Notes: generated by a model not told the origin, from the sequence alone. A stretch of DNA of 64,000 bases from Orientallactaga sibirica (GCA_036365145.1 JAEOAD010000048.1:16313001-16377000); one strand, 5' to 3'. Positions 19,815 to 30,920 are shown, numbered from the stretch's first letter. Numbers and translations are program-made.

Positions 19815-20865
19815 AAAGTGTAGATGCTGGGATCTAAGGAAGAAAAAAGTAACACCTCAAAAGAGGAAAGATTAATGAACCTGATGATGTGACGCTTCAA
19901 ACTTCTGATGTCTTCCGTTTGCTGTAGAAAGCTGTCAGAACAGCTCCACCTGCGCCCAGGTGAGACACTCTATAGCCCTTCTTACTGGATTGCAAGGGAT
20001 AAATGGCTTGTCTCATGGTGGTACCCGTGCCTGAAAGCCAGCGAGTGTGTTTGCTTTTGCCTTTCTTGAGGACGGAATTCCCTCAGGACTTAATGTCGAC
20101 TAGTGCAATCTGTTGTCTCGAGATGAGGGTTGTAGGAAATCCCACAATCTGAGAAGCAGTTTGTGACCTTGTTATTCTGACTCGGACACGGAAAATATCT
20201 CCCTGATGGAAAAGTAAAAATTGTATTTGGAGATTGAACGGCTGAAAGAAAAGCTAAAACATTGAAAACCCCTTGTTGAGATATGTGTGTACATTTTTCT
20301 AAACTAGTTAGCATTTTTATTATTTATTTTTTATTAGTTGTCTTTGTGAAAACAGATAAATCTGTTTGGTTTGCTTCAGATATGTGTTATCAGATGAACT
20401 CTTAATATCCAAGCAAAGGTCATCTGTCCAAATGGCCAGGTCACCCATGTGGTCACCTCTACCATGAAGACCAACTAACTTACTGTGGGTTAGTGCTTGC
20501 TCATGGGCAGGCTTTGTGAGGGACCTTATAAGAAAGAAACAAAAATTCAGATAAAAGGAGACTTTCTTGCTCTAGATGGCAGCCACTTCTGTCTAGGTTT
20601 TCACAAATCCTGCAGGAGGTTGAAGCTGCTTCCTCGAGCTGGTTTTCTGTGAAATGGGAAGTGGTGACATCATTGGCCTTGGTTAGCAAGAGCACCAAAG
20701 GTGGAGAGACTTCTGTTTGGAGACAGAGCCTGGCTGTGGAGTTCGGGATGGTCTGGAGTGTGCTGGGCAGACCAAGCTGTCCTCAAGTTTATAGTGCTCC
20801 TCTTTCTGTGTCTCCTGAGTGAGCACCAGGCTCAGCTTAAAGGAACTACTTTCAATTAACCGTTT
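19815..20865. other. Low-repeat block, no gene seen
   Basis: About 1.05 kb without a recognised repeat. A paired E-box dyad cacctg-cgcc-caggtg lies at 19947-19962, and 'ggtgacatcattgg' (about 20663) is CRE-like. No exon structure is evident. Confidence 0.35.
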
Positions 20866-21055
20866 GGGGCTGGAGGGATGGCTTAGCAGTTAAGGCATTT
20901 GCCTGCAAAGCCAAAGGACGCAAGTTTGATTCCCCAGAACCCATGTTAGCCAGATGCCCAAGGGGGTGCACACATCTGGAATTTGTTTGCAGTAGCCTGA
21001 CCGTTATCTCTCTCTGCCTCTCTCCCTCTTTCTCTGATAAATAAATAAATGAAAG
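20866..21055 (+). mobile_element. B2-like SINE, type I
   Basis: Starts 'ggggctggagggatggctta'. Part of the 'gcagtggctggaggccctgg' segment is deleted. Tail TAAATAAATAAAT. Confidence 0.92.
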
Positions 21056-21189
21056 GAGTATTTAAATACACAGCTTGGCTCCATGGTTAAGTGAAACATG
21101 AAGGCTCTTATGCTAACACTCAAGTTGCTCTATGGGAAGGTGTGCTGGCAGTAATATCTGCTTGTTTTCAAGTCTAAAAAATTTTTTTA

Positions 21190-21407
21190 GGGCTGGAGAG
21201 ATGGCCTAGTGGTTAAGGCATCTGATGGCAAAGCCAAAGGATCCCTGTTCAATTCTCCAGGACCCACGTAAGCCAGATGCATAAGGGGTGCATGCATCTG
21301 GAGTTCATTTGCAGTGGCCGGAGGCCCTGGCGTGCCCATTCTCTCTCTCTCTCTCTCTCTCTCTGCCTCTTTCTCTCTCATAAATAAATAAATAAAATAT
21401 ATTTAAA
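21190..21407 (+). mobile_element. B2-like SINE, type I
   Basis: Starts 'agggctggagagatggccta', eight-plus CT units, tail ATAAATAAATAAATAAA. It ends against the A tail side of the next L1. Confidence 0.92.
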
Positions 21408-22186
21408 AAATTTTAGTGACAACTTCCATAATTATACAAAATAAACCATGGCAATCCCCTTCCTCCCCACTCACTTTCCCCTTTGCAACTTGACTCTCCT
21501 CATATCCCTTCCCCCTCTCAATCAGTTTCTCTTTTATTTTGATGTCTTCATTTTTCCTCCTATTATGAGGGTCTTGTGCAGGTAGTGTCAGGCACTGTGA
21601 GGTCATGGATATCCAGGCCATTTTGTGTCTGGAGGAGTACGTTGTAAGGAGTCCTACCCTTCCTTTGGCTCTTAAATTCTTTCTGCCACCTCTTCCACAA
21701 TGGACCCTGAGCCTTGGAAGGTGTGATAGAGATGTTTCAGTGCTGAGCACTCCTCTGTCATTTCTTCTCAGCACCATGGTGCCCTCTGAGTCATCCCAAG
21801 GTCACCTCCATTTGAAAAGAGAAGCTTCTCTAACCAAAAGTGAGAGTAGCATTAATATATAGGTATGCACATTAAGAGAAGTTTGACAGGCAGTTTGGTG
21901 AGCATAGTATATACATTTAGCCAGACACCAGCAGACATTACACCCCTAGGGCTCATGACTTCCCCTCTCATAGGTTTTCAATATCAGGCATGTATTCCCT
22001 TCTTTGGAGTGGACCTCCAGTCTAAATATAGAGTGGTTGCTTTCTTCCATAACAGACATGTCACTATTGCACCAGTTGGCTTATGTGGCCTGGCTGGCCA
22101 AATTTAAGACTTACAGTGTCCATTGTTGTTTATTTCCACTGGTGATTTCCCTCTCTTCCATGGAACTTCATGCAGCATAGCTTTTT
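21408..22186 (-). mobile_element. LINE-1 3' end, copy 3 (3' portion)
   Basis: Reverse complement of the copy-1 type L1 from its tail. It matches copy 1 base by base in order ('tcctcctattatgagggtct', 'ggtcatggatatccaggcca', 'cttggaaggtgtgatagag'). Interrupted at 22186 by the ODC1 retrocopy and resumes at 24357. The 85- to 124-codon frames are L1 UTR sequence. Confidence 0.88.
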
Positions 22187-23668
22187 TTTTTTATTTTTTA
22201 TTTCAAGATAGTTTATTTTCAAAATGGGTCACAACACTAAGCTTTGGGCCCATTCTGCCATTGGACAAGCTACAAATGCTTGCTCAGCAGGCGAGGGGCA
22301 CACTTTAGTATGTTTGAAAAGTGAATAAAAATCCATATAAAACAAATATTCAAATAGTTTCCATAGGAACACAGATAAGTGTGACCCCATTGCCTAGCTT
22401 TCCATACTGCTGCATCTGTGCCAGCCCTATTCTTACAAAGACATTTCAAAACTAGCAGTCATTAAGTTAAATAGACCACCCCCCCAAATCCCTTAATTCA
22501 AGCTACACTTGCAGTTAAGAGCTACAAGAATGGTATCTACATGTTGATACTGGTGGAAGCACAGGCTGCCGGATGATGGTCCATCCCACTCTCCTGAGCA
22601 CAAGACATGGGCAGAGTGCTGACGTCCTGCTCCTCCACTTCAGGTGGGAAGCCATGCTTCTGCACTTCCTTCATGAGTTGCCACATTGGTCGCAACATCA
22701 CATAATAAATAGCAGGCCTCTGGAATCCATTGAAAGTAGAAGCAGCAGCAACAGTGTGTGCGCCATGTTTTCAAAGAGCATCCAATCACCCACATGCATT
22801 TCAGGCAGGTTGTAGCGCTCAACAATCCGATCAAGGCCATCACAGGTTGGTCCTCAGATGCTGGAGGAGTCATACTTCTCATCTGGTTTGGGTTTCTTCT
22901 GCAGCAGGGGCTTTACATGTGCATGATCATAAAGGATGCAATTAAATGATCCATATACTCCATCATTCACGTAGTACATATAGGTTTGCTCATTCAATTA
23001 GTCTTCATCATCAGACCCAGTCTGCTCCTTCAGAATAATTTTTTTGGCAATGATATTGACTGCAAGCGTGAAAGCTGATGCAACATAGTATCTGCCTGGC
23101 TCAGCTATGATTCTCACTCCACAGTCTGATGGAAAGTACTTGTCCAGAGCTGGGTTGATCACATTGGTGATCTCTTTGAATTTACGCTTCACATCCTCAG
23201 ATCCAGGAAAGCCACCACCAATATCAAGCAGATCCATGCTGAATCCAATCTCAGCTCCCATGTCAAAGACACAGCGGGCATCAGACACTGCTTGAACGAG
23301 GGTCTCAGGATCTGTACAGCCACTCCCTGCGTGGAAGCTGACACCAATAACATCAATAGTTAGCTCTTTTGCCCGTTCCAAGAGCAGTCTGCTGATTTTG
23401 AGTGTGGCACCACATTTAACACTGAGACGACAGACTGCTTTGGAATCATCAGTAGCAGTTCTCAAAACCAACTTTGCTTTTGGGTGCACTGTGGCACCCA
23501 ACTCAACATCACTATCAAAAGTCATCATCTGAGCCGGGTGTGGTGGCACAGGCCTTTAATCCCAGCACTCGGGAGGCAGAGGTAGGAGGATCGCCGTGAG
23601 TTCAAGGCCACCCTGAGACTACATAGTTAATTCCAGGTCAGCCTGGGCCAGAGTGAGACCCTACCTCG

Positions 23669-23701
<33 letters not shown>

Positions 23702-24342
23702 ATCATCTGGACTCCGCTACTGGCAGCATACTTAATTTGAAACACTTGTTTACAGGGATTTGCATAGATAATTCTCTCTGGAGGTACCCCAAGACTCTGC
23801 ACAGTAGAATCCTTTCCCAATGGCAGCTAGGGTGTTCACTTTGGTTCTGCTATCATTACATTTGACTGCATAAAAGGGAGTGACACGAGGAAGAGCTTTT
23901 AACCACCTTAGATGTTTCTTCAGAATGTCTCCAAGGTCCGTAACATAAAAAGCATCCTTATCATCAGAAGAAGAAACTTCATTAATTTTTTGGTCCAGAA
24001 TGTCCTTGGCAGTAAAGCCTTCATCAAGGGTGTGGCAGTCAATCTTCCTTAGTAAAGTTGTTCATGGTTTCTCAATGTACCTATGGAACTAAGAGATGGA
24101 ATGAAGGAAATGATTTCCAGGTTCTCAAAGGCAATTATCCAGAAATTTCAAACTTTGTGTCCTTGAAGCAGCGGTGGAAACGTTCTCACAAGGCCCGGGT
24201 GCCCATGCCCGGGCCGGTGCCTGTCAGCCACCTCGCTCCCGCCTGCCACAGACGCCAGCCGGCCCGAGGTGACTCCAAGCTGCTGGCTGAGGGTGACCGG
24301 CGGCCGTGGCGCTAGAGACGGTGGCGGCCGCGAGCAACTGAC
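22187..24342 (-). pseudogene. Odc1-ps: Ornithine decarboxylase 1 processed pseudogene
   Basis: ODC1 makes putrescine from ornithine, the first step of polyamine synthesis, using PLP in the cytosol. This copy is intronless. On the minus strand it has a GC-rich 5' UTR (24066-24342), an ATG at 24065-24063, the coding region to a stop at 22539-22537, a 3' UTR and an A-rich end with AATAAA. Recognised protein pieces include FYAVKCN (PLP-lysine codon at 23863-23861), [43 protein letters not shown] and [12 protein letters not shown]. Defects: a frameshift within the first ten codons, an internal deletion after 'AAIG', stops at 23000-22998 and 22856-22854 (a Trp codon), a frameshift near 22760 and a B1 SINE at 23532-23698. 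Target duplication cagcatagcttttt at 22173-22186 and 24343-24356. Not functional; the parent gene lies elsewhere. Confidence 0.97.
23532..23698 (+). mobile_element. B1-like SINE inside ODC1 pseudogene, 11-bp TSD
   Basis: Near-consensus B1 (gccgggtgtggtggcacagg head) with an uninterrupted A tail of about 30. The ODC1-derived repeat gtcatcatctg is at 23521-23531 and 23699-23709. The long pure tail indicates a young insertion, later than the retrocopy. Confidence 0.97.
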
Positions 24343-24356
24343 CAGCATAGCTTTTT

Positions 24357-24935
24357 CCAGTTTTCTGTCAGCTGGTCTACATGGAGGAGGCTTTCAGCTC
24401 AGCTCCAGCAGGACTTCTCAGTGACCTTGCAGCCCAAGTATGTGGAGTCTTCAGCAATAGGGTCTTACCATCTATTCCTGGGGGGAAACCAAGGGCCTCG
24501 GCAATGGCCTATAATGTTTTGGGGGTATCTGTGACCTCCCTGGCCAACAACTCACTGGAAGGTATCCCATCCCTGGCACTGAAAATTTTCTAATAACGAT
24601 CTGTCTTCTGAGTGTTCCATTGTCCAGAAGAGTAGTTCCATATGACTTATTCATACCCTCTTAGATATTGATTAGCCCTCCCCACAGCTTTCCTTTCCTC
24701 ACTCTCTTCCCCTGACCTCAATTAGACCTTTCCACCTCTAGTAATCTGTTCTTCTACTTATATATATACAATACCATCCTCTTAAGTCCCCCCCCTCCCT
24801 TTCTATCCCCTTTCTAGCTTACTGGCCTCTGCTACTGAGTTTTATTCCAACTCACATAGAAGTCCATACATTTGTAGCTAGGATCCACATATGAGAGAAC
24901 ATGCAATGTTTGGCTTTCCGGGCCTATGTTTGTTT
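24357..24935 (-). mobile_element. LINE-1 3' end, copy 3 (5' portion)
   Basis: Continues copy 3 beyond the ODC1 insertion and matches 235-570 of copy 1 ('ggtcttaccatctattcctg', 'ggccaacaactcactggaag'). It extends further upstream. On the minus strand 'gccaaacattgcatgttctc' followed by 'tcatatgtggatcctagcta' resembles the end of L1 ORF2, which ties the whole family to LINE-1. Confidence 0.82.
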
Positions 24936-25059
24936 TCAGGTTTTATGGAAATCTATCATCTGCTATAAATGCCTGCTATGAAGGACACACTGTTGTTTGT
25001 TCTGGCCAGACTCTACTGACTTGAAGAGAGTATGGATGATCACATAACCAAACTCTCGG

Positions 25060-25282
25060 GCCTGGAGAGATGGCTTAGTGGTTAAGTGCTTGTGTGTGAA
25101 GCCTAAGGACCCTGGTTTGAGGCTCGATTCCCCAGGACCCACGTAAGCCAGATGCACATGCGTAAGCCACATGCATCTGGAGTTCATTTGCAGTAGCTGG
25201 AGGCCCTGGTGCATCCATTCTCTATCTGCCTCTTTCTCTCTCTGTCTGTTGCTCTCAAATAAATAAACAAACAAATAAACAA
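25060..25282 (+). mobile_element. B2-like SINE, type I, B-box insertion variant
   Basis: Has 'ggtttgaggctcgattcccc', an 8-base insertion in the B box shared with the minus copies at 34842 and 45946, so it marks a subfamily. Flanks 'aaactctcg' and 'aagctctcg' are the likely TSD. Confidence 0.93.
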
Positions 25283-25379
25283 GCTCTCGTGCATGAAAGT
25301 GTAAGTAAACACATGCATTGTTTAAGTACACACTGCTCTCAGTAAAGCTCCAAGAATGTGAATGTGATTTTTATCCTGT

Positions 25380-25488
25380 TTTTTTTTTTTCCCTAGCCCA
25401 GGCTGACCTGGAGCTCACTCAGTATCCCAGACTGGCCTTGAACTCTTGGTGATCCTCCTATCAAGTTCTAGGGGCCACCAAGCCTGGT
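25380..25488 (-). mobile_element. Old B1-like fragment
   Basis: 'agcccaggctgacctggagc', 'tcccagactggccttgaact', degenerate head. Internal deletion. Confidence 0.75.
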
Positions 25489-25589
25489 ATCAACCTGTTT
25501 TGTTTAAGTGAGTTGCCTTGGAACATTAAAGGCATATAAAATTTACAGGGGCTTGACCCAGTGTTTGAGCACTTGAGTTATAGATCTTT

Positions 25590-25801
25590 TTTTTTTTTTT
25601 TTCCAATTTTTATTTATGTATTTGAGAGTGAGAGAGAGCCAGAGTGAGTGAGAGAGAGGAAAATGCCTCTAGTCACTGCAAACGAACTCCAGATGCATGT
25701 GCCACCATGTGCATCTGGCTTTATGTTGGTACTGGGGACCAAACCTGGGTTTTTAGGCTTTGCAGGCAAGCGCCTTAACTGCTGAGCCATTTTTCCAGCC
25801 C
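25590..25801 (-). mobile_element. B2-like SINE, type I
   Basis: Reverse copy with a 17-T run, ending 'ctgagccatttttccagccc'. Target likely 'gttatagatct' / 'gttgtagctct'. Confidence 0.92.
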
Positions 25802-25977
25802 AAGTTGTAGCTCTTAGTGAGAGTGTGTATGCTGGGAAGATATTTTCTTGTGTAATAAAGGCCATTAGTAAGATGTAAATATTCCAGATTTTAGGTAGTT
25901 TAAGGAAAGAAAATCCAATTTCTACAATAGAAAAATAACACTAGTAATAGTTTTTCCCATTTTCTTTTTGATTAAAA

Positions 25978-26240
25978 TTAAAAAATAAACTTAACAAAGA
26001 GGGTATCATTATGACACTTTCATGCCTACATGTCACTTTCCTTTGTTCACATTCATCCCGCAGTCCCCTATTACCCTCCTCCCCCCACCTAGTTTTATCT
26101 TGCTGGTCCCAGGAATGGCTTTCTTCTTAAAGTTTGATATTTTAACATTTTGTTGTTTTCTCTTAATGATGTTGTGGATATATATTGGTACATGGTCATT
26201 CTTTTTGTTTCTTTGTTTCAAATTTAGCTTATTTTATGAA
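25978..26240 (-). mobile_element. LINE-1 3' end (third lineage)
   Basis: Read on the minus strand, 'gtgaacaaaggaaagtgaca', 'gcatgaaagtgtcataatga' and 'taccctctttgttaagttta' resemble the classic rodent L1 3' terminus (gaaaatgtcataatgaaacc). The poly-C/T run 'accctcctccccccacc' is the purine tract. Confidence 0.6.
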
Positions 26241-26396
26241 ATATACATTTGTGAAATGCATTTAACTTGAATTGGTATGAAAACAGCTTAATTCTTTAAA
26301 AACTTACTAAAGGTCACACATGCTGCTCTTTCTCTCTTGGACAAAGTATATTTTTGAGAATGTTCGAAGACTACTTATTTAAAAATTACTTCAGAG

Positions 26397-26601
26397 GGCT
26401 GGAGAGATGACTTAGCAGTTAAGGTGCATGCCTGTGAAGCCTAAGGATCCCAGTTCGATTGTCTAGGTCCCACATTAGCCAGACGCACAAGGTGGCACAT
26501 GCGTCTGGAGTTTGTTTGCAGTGGCTAGAGGCCCTGTCACGCCCATTCTCACTCTTTCTCTCTGTCTCTAATAAATAAATAAAAATATTTAATAAAATTA
26601 C
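26397..26601 (+). mobile_element. B2-like SINE, type I
   Basis: Starts 'agggctggagagatgactta', B box 'agttcgattgt', tail AATAAATAAATAAAAAT. Flanks 'aaaattacttcag' / 'aaaattactcagg'. Confidence 0.92.
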
Positions 26602-26604
26602 TCA

Positions 26605-26748
26605 GGGCTAGGCATTGCGGTTGGTTCACACCTCTAATCCCTGCACTAGGGAGACTGAGGCAGGACAGGTGCAAGTTTGAAGCCATCTTGCACTACATAG
26701 TGAGACCCTGTCTTTGAATGAATGAATGAATGAATGAATGAATGAATA
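26605..26748 (+). mobile_element. Old B1-like SINE with (GAAT)n tail
   Basis: 'gggctaggcattgcggttgg', 'ctctaatccctgcactaggg', 'agactgaggcaggacaggtg', 'agtgagaccctgtctttg', then about seven GAAT units. Lacks the 'ctgagactacatagtgaatt' half typical of younger copies. Confidence 0.75.
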
Positions 26749-26773
26749 TATAAAATTTTAACAGTTATATCTT

Positions 26774-26998
26774 TTATTTTATTTTATTTTTATTTATTTG
26801 AGAGAGAGACAGAGACAGAAATAGGCAGAGAAAGAGAGAGAGAGAGAATGGGTGCGCCAGAGCCTCAAGCCACTGCAAACGAACTCCAGATGCATGCACC
26901 CCCTGGTGCATCTGGCTTACGTGGGTCCTGGGGAGTTGAACCTGGGTTCTTTGGCTTTGTAGGCAAACGCCTTAACTGGTAAGCCATCCCTCCAGCCC
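26774..26998 (-). mobile_element. B2-like SINE, type I, with 15-bp TSD
   Basis: Perfect direct repeat taacagttatatctt at 26759-26773 and 26999-27013. Contains 'catgcaccccctggtgcatc'. Confidence 0.95.
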
Positions 26999-27019
26999 TA
27001 ACAGTTATATCTTAATGTT

Positions 27020-27364
27020 TGTCACAGTTACCTTCTTGTTGCTGGGGCAAAACACCTGACCAAAAGTAGCTAATGGGAAGAAAAAGTTGATCTCAGGCTT
27101 TCAGTTTCAAGGCGAAGTTTTACCATGGTGGACAAAGCACGGCAGAGCAGGCAACAACCTCTCATTTTCATCCGTCAGTGACAGGACAGGAGCCTCAAGA
27201 GTGAACCAGCCAGCATTGGCAAGGAGCTGGTCCGCCCCCCGGAACACACCTCCTCCAGCAAGTTTCCGCTTTGCAGAGACTCTCCCAGCTGAGAATTAAG
27301 TATGAGGCTCATCACAAACACAGGAGGTTATAATGGGGGCACATTTAATATCCAAACCACCACA
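27020..27364 (-). mobile_element. Solo MaLR (ORR1/MT-like) LTR
   Basis: 345 bp with TG...CA ends on the minus strand (tgtggtggtttggatattaa start; end '...taactgtgaca'). Flanking five bases atgtt and ttgtt agree at four of five positions. The 5' end motif resembles the LTRs at 18158 and 43950. Confidence 0.78.
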
Positions 27365-27369
27365 TTGTT

Positions 27370-27880
27370 CATTTAGAGCGATTTCTGAACTCAGGTTAGT
27401 TTACAATGGTTCCGTTTGGTCCTGTGTGATATCTATGTGTAAAGCTTAGGTGCATCTGTTCGGCTACTCGCCAGAACAGCTTCAAGTTGGCAGTAAAGCT
27501 TGTAATGCAAAAACACATATCATTTTGGAACTTGAACAGCTGTTCACTAACAGCTGTAAGGGGTGTTCTTGATCGCGTCAAAACTTCTTAATGGTAACAA
27601 AGCTGAGAGTTTAATTTTTTGCTGTTCACTCATATATTGTCTCACCTCTTTTGTGTGTTATCCTTGCAATTTTTGCTTTCTTCTCTCAAATATGTGATTT
27701 ATAGTAGATGTATGCACACGAAAACAACCACAGGATAAGTCAATGCAATGAAAACACCTTGTATTTTGACATAGTGAAAATAATGTTGATATTATGGATT
27801 GTACGGTGGATACCGGCTCTTCCTAGATTTGGTGAATAAGTAATAATGTTTCATAAGTAATCATATAAAATTCTGATTGT
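27370..27880. other. Low-repeat block, candidate regulatory DNA
   Basis: About 510 bp with no recognised repeat. Two CAGCTG E boxes at 27538-27543 and 27551-27556. No exon recognised. Confidence 0.35.
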
Positions 27881-27940
27881 TGGGGCTGGAAAGATGGCTC
27901 AGCAGCTAAAGGTGCCTGCTTGCAAAGCCTGCCTGCCTTA
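27881..27940 (+). mobile_element. B2-like SINE head only (type III)
   Basis: 'ttggggctggaaagatggct', 'cagcagctaaaggtgcctgc', 'ttgcaaagcctgcctgcc' then unrelated sequence. Only about 57 bp, with no body or tail, so it is 3'-truncated. Confidence 0.65.
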
Positions 27941-27970
27941 TTGTGTTCAGGGTATTCACAATACTTTAAA

Positions 27971-28816
27971 AAAATTTTTTTATTGACAACTTCTGTACTT
28001 CCAAACAATAAACCATGATATTTCCCTCCCCTCCCCCATTTCCCTTCAGAACTCCACTCTCTGTCATATCCCCTCCCTCTCTCTATTAGTCTCTCTTTTA
28101 ATTTTATGTCATCATCTTTTTGTCCTATTATGAGGGTCTTGCGAAGGTGTTGCTAGGCACTGCAAGGTCATGGATATTGGGGCCAATTTCTGTCTGGACA
28201 GTTGCATTGTAAGGAGTCGTACCCTTCCTTTGGCTCTTACATTCTTTCCACCCCCTCTTCTGCAATGGACCCCGAGCCTTGGAGGGTATGACAGAGATGT
28301 TTCAGTGCTGGACACTCCTCCATCCCTTCTTCTCAGCACTATGTTGCCTTTTGGGTCATCCCAGTGGTCAGGGCCATCTGAAAAGAGAAGTTTCTCTAAC
28401 CAAAAGTGAGAGCAGCATTAATATGTGAATATGAATATTAAGTGTAGTGCTTTTAGGGCAGTTTGGTGGGAATAATCTATACATTTAGCCAGACAAGAGC
28501 AGTCTTTATACCCCTAAGGCTCATGACCTCCCCTGCCATAGACTTTTGATTAGTTTTTTCAGTACCCGGCATGCATTCCCTCCCATCGAGAGGGCCTTCA
28601 GTCCAATTAGGGAGCATTTGGTTTCCCCAAGAGCAGACATGGCACTATTGCACCTGTTCGGTCATTGGGCCTGTCTGGTCAAACTTGAATTTTCCAGTGT
28701 CCACTGTTTTCACCACTGATGACTTCTGCCTCCCATACGGCTGCATGCTGTGCAGGTTTTTCCAGCTTTCAGTTGGCTGGTCTACAGGGAGAAGGTTTTC
28801 TGCTCAGCACCAGCTA
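27971..28816 (-). mobile_element. LINE-1 3' end, copy 4, with 13-bp TSD
   Basis: 846-bp reverse copy of the copy-1 type. Direct repeat acaatactttaaa at 27958-27970 and 28817-28829. Closest in wording to copy 2 ('ggccaatttctgtctggaca', 'acctgttcggtcattgggcc'). Confidence 0.92.
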
Positions 28817-28829
28817 ACAATACTTTAAA

Positions 28830-29314
28830 TTTAGAAAATCCATTCCTTTGGGTTATGATTTTGCATTTCTAACTGCCATGAGTTCATTAGTTAATAAGGC
28901 CAGTTTTCCCCTCAATATGCAATCATTTAATAGTTCTTGAAGGTTAGAAATGGATATAGTAGAAAATATGCAAGGCACATGCAGACATATCCAAAGAATT
29001 AGAAACCAAATCACCCATAATTCAATCACCTTGTATCTACCCCAGGTGCACCTAGTGTGTGGAGCCCTCAGGTGTTCTCTGGTGTCCTGACAGTGGGTCT
29101 AGTCTTGTCAAGAGCTTGGCCTCTTAGATGGAGTTTCTGATTTACTCAACAAAGTGTCGTCTTCAGGTGAGAGTTATTTTACAGCTTTGTCTATGTGGTT
29201 CTATTTCAGAATGAAAACCAGTCAAGTTCTCTGGCTTTTCTGATACTCCATGGTTTTTTTTTTTTTTTTTTTGTAAGCTTATTCAGAGACTTGGCTTGGA
29301 TTTTCAGTTGATTA
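28830..29314. other. Low-repeat DNA, no gene seen
   Basis: About 480 bp, AT-rich, one 18-T run near 29254. No repeat or exon recognised. Confidence 0.35.
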
Positions 29315-29430
29315 ATATTTCGCTGGATATGGTGGCACACCATCTATAGTCCCAACTCATGGGGGCCTTGAGCCCAGGAGTGCAAGACCAGCCTGGCAAT
29401 AGGGCGCCACACTGTCTCAAAAAATTATAG
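29315..29430 (+). mobile_element. Old B1/Alu-like SINE fragment
   Basis: 'cgctggatatggtggcacac', 'catgggggccttgagcccag', 'gagtgcaagaccagcctggc', 'actgtctcaaaaaa'. Old 7SL-derived monomer. Confidence 0.65.
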
Positions 29431-29755
29431 AGCCCCAATATTTTTTTGTTGGACAACAAGAGAGACTGTCTTCAGTCTAGACAGGTACCTGTTTATTCAA
29501 ATGCAATTTAACTTAAGAGTCAGTGAATTCTAAAGTTAGAGAGATACTGAATATTTTAAAGCTGATAGTCCATAGAATTATTTACTTTAAAGCAGCTTTG
29601 TAAGTGAATTTAGTGTTGAGCTGGCCCAAGCTGGTTCAAAAGATAGCTGTCCTGGTACAGGAATACGTGGGAGAGCTGTTAATTGTTAAAAAGGGATATC
29701 TTGTTGGCATGAATGTCCAAGAATAAACAGAGAAGAATAAGAAGTTGGGAAATTA
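29431..29755. other. Low-repeat DNA, no gene seen
   Basis: AT-rich, no repeat or open frame of note. Confidence 0.35.
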
Positions 29756-29941
29756 GGGATGGGGGGATGGCTCAGCAGTTAAAGGTACTTGCTTGCAAAG
29801 CTTGCCTGTCTGAGTTCAATTCCCCAGTACCCATGTAAAGCCAGATGCACAGAGCAGTACATGCATCTGGAGTTTGTTTACAATGGCAAGAGGCCCTGGC
29901 ATACCCATTCTTTCTTTGTCCTTAAAAACAAATTTTAAAAG
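29756..29941 (+). mobile_element. B2-like SINE, type III
   Basis: 'atggctcagcagttaaaggt', 'acttgcttgcaaagcttgcc', 'tgtctgagttcaattcccca', 'catgtaaagccagatgcaca'. Same subfamily as 1315 and 34642. Confidence 0.9.
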
Positions 29942-30261
29942 TTTCCAAAACTAAATTGGGAAGTTGGAAAGAGGTGACTAACTATATCCTTTGTTATAGC
30001 AAAGCTGTAGTAACTTTACAGGCATGGCAGGCAGTACATGAGAAAGAATTTAGTGCTAAGCAGTTTGAATATTGAGCAAAAAAACCCATCACAATCTAGC
30101 CTCACTCGAAGCTGTTGTTAAAAGAAATGGCTAGCAGCCTATGAGAAAAATATACCTAGACATCACTACTCACCATAAAATAAAATTCATTTCAAGGCAT
30201 AAAATATTAAATATGTTTAAAATCAAAGAACAAAAAGTGCAGGAACTAAGTTGAATAGTGT
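29942..30261. other. Low-repeat DNA, no gene seen
   Basis: About 320 bp without a recognised feature. Confidence 0.35.
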
Positions 30262-30372
30262 AGTTACCTTATCCTTGCTGGCAGAAAGCACCCAACCAAA
30301 AGCAGCTGATAAGAGGAAAGTTTTCTTATTTTGGCTATAGTCTCGATGAGGGTCAACTGATTTAAACTACCA
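30262..30372 (-). mobile_element. MaLR-type LTR, 3' end fragment
   Basis: 'accttatccttgctggcaga', 'agcacccaaccaaaagcagc', 'gaggaaagttttcttatttt' match the LTR ends at 3262 and 63880. Confidence 0.6.
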
Positions 30373-30479
30373 CACGCAGTCTCGAATGATCATTTGGAAT
30401 CATGTGAACTAGGGAGATGTTTAGACATTTTCGCGTGCAGACGTTTCCCTCACCGGCTCCCCCTTGCTGAGGGTCTGGA

Positions 30480-30920
30480 GTTTCCTCTCTTATTGTTTAG
30501 TTTTTGAGTTCTTGGTAGAGTATGGATATTTCTCCTCTGTTAGCCTTAAAGCTGACACAGGCCGGGCATGGTGGCACACGCCTTTAATCCCAGCACTCGG
30601 GAGGCAGAGGTAGGAGGATTGCTGTGAGTTCAAGGCCGCCCTGAGACTACATAGTTAATTCCAGGTCAGCCTGGGCCAGAGTGAGACCCTACCTTGCAAA
30701 ACCAAAAAAAAAAAGCTGACACAGGTTTTTCTCCCATATTCTGTAGGCTATCGCTTGATTGCAGTCAGGATTTCCTTTGCTGTCCAGAAGTGTTTTCATT
30801 TCGTGAGATCCAATTTGTAAGACACTGGCCTTATTTCTTGGGTGACTGGAGTCTCATTCAAAAAGTCTTTACCTATGTCTATTGTTGAAGTGTATTCCTT
30901 ACTTTTTCCTTTAACAGTTT
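30480..30920 (-). mobile_element. LINE-1 ORF2 fragment, interrupted
   Basis: Reverse L1 ORF2: 'tttttgagttcttggtagag', 'ttctcccatattctgtaggc', 'gatttcctttgctgtccaga', 'aaaaagtctttacctatgtc' follow the mammalian ORF2 order. Split by a B1 at 30562-30711. No open frame. Confidence 0.75.
30562..30711 (+). mobile_element. B1-like SINE with 14-bp TSD
   Basis: Near-consensus (ccgggcatggtggcacacgc). Perfect direct repeat aaagctgacacagg at 30548-30561 and 30712-30725, both from the disrupted L1. Confidence 0.97.

Noticed and set aside
22998..23549. 183-codon ODC-like frame as a possible real gene
   Set aside because: It is the longest intact piece of the ODC1 retrocopy. Upstream frameshifts, two later stops and a SINE insertion remove most of the enzyme.
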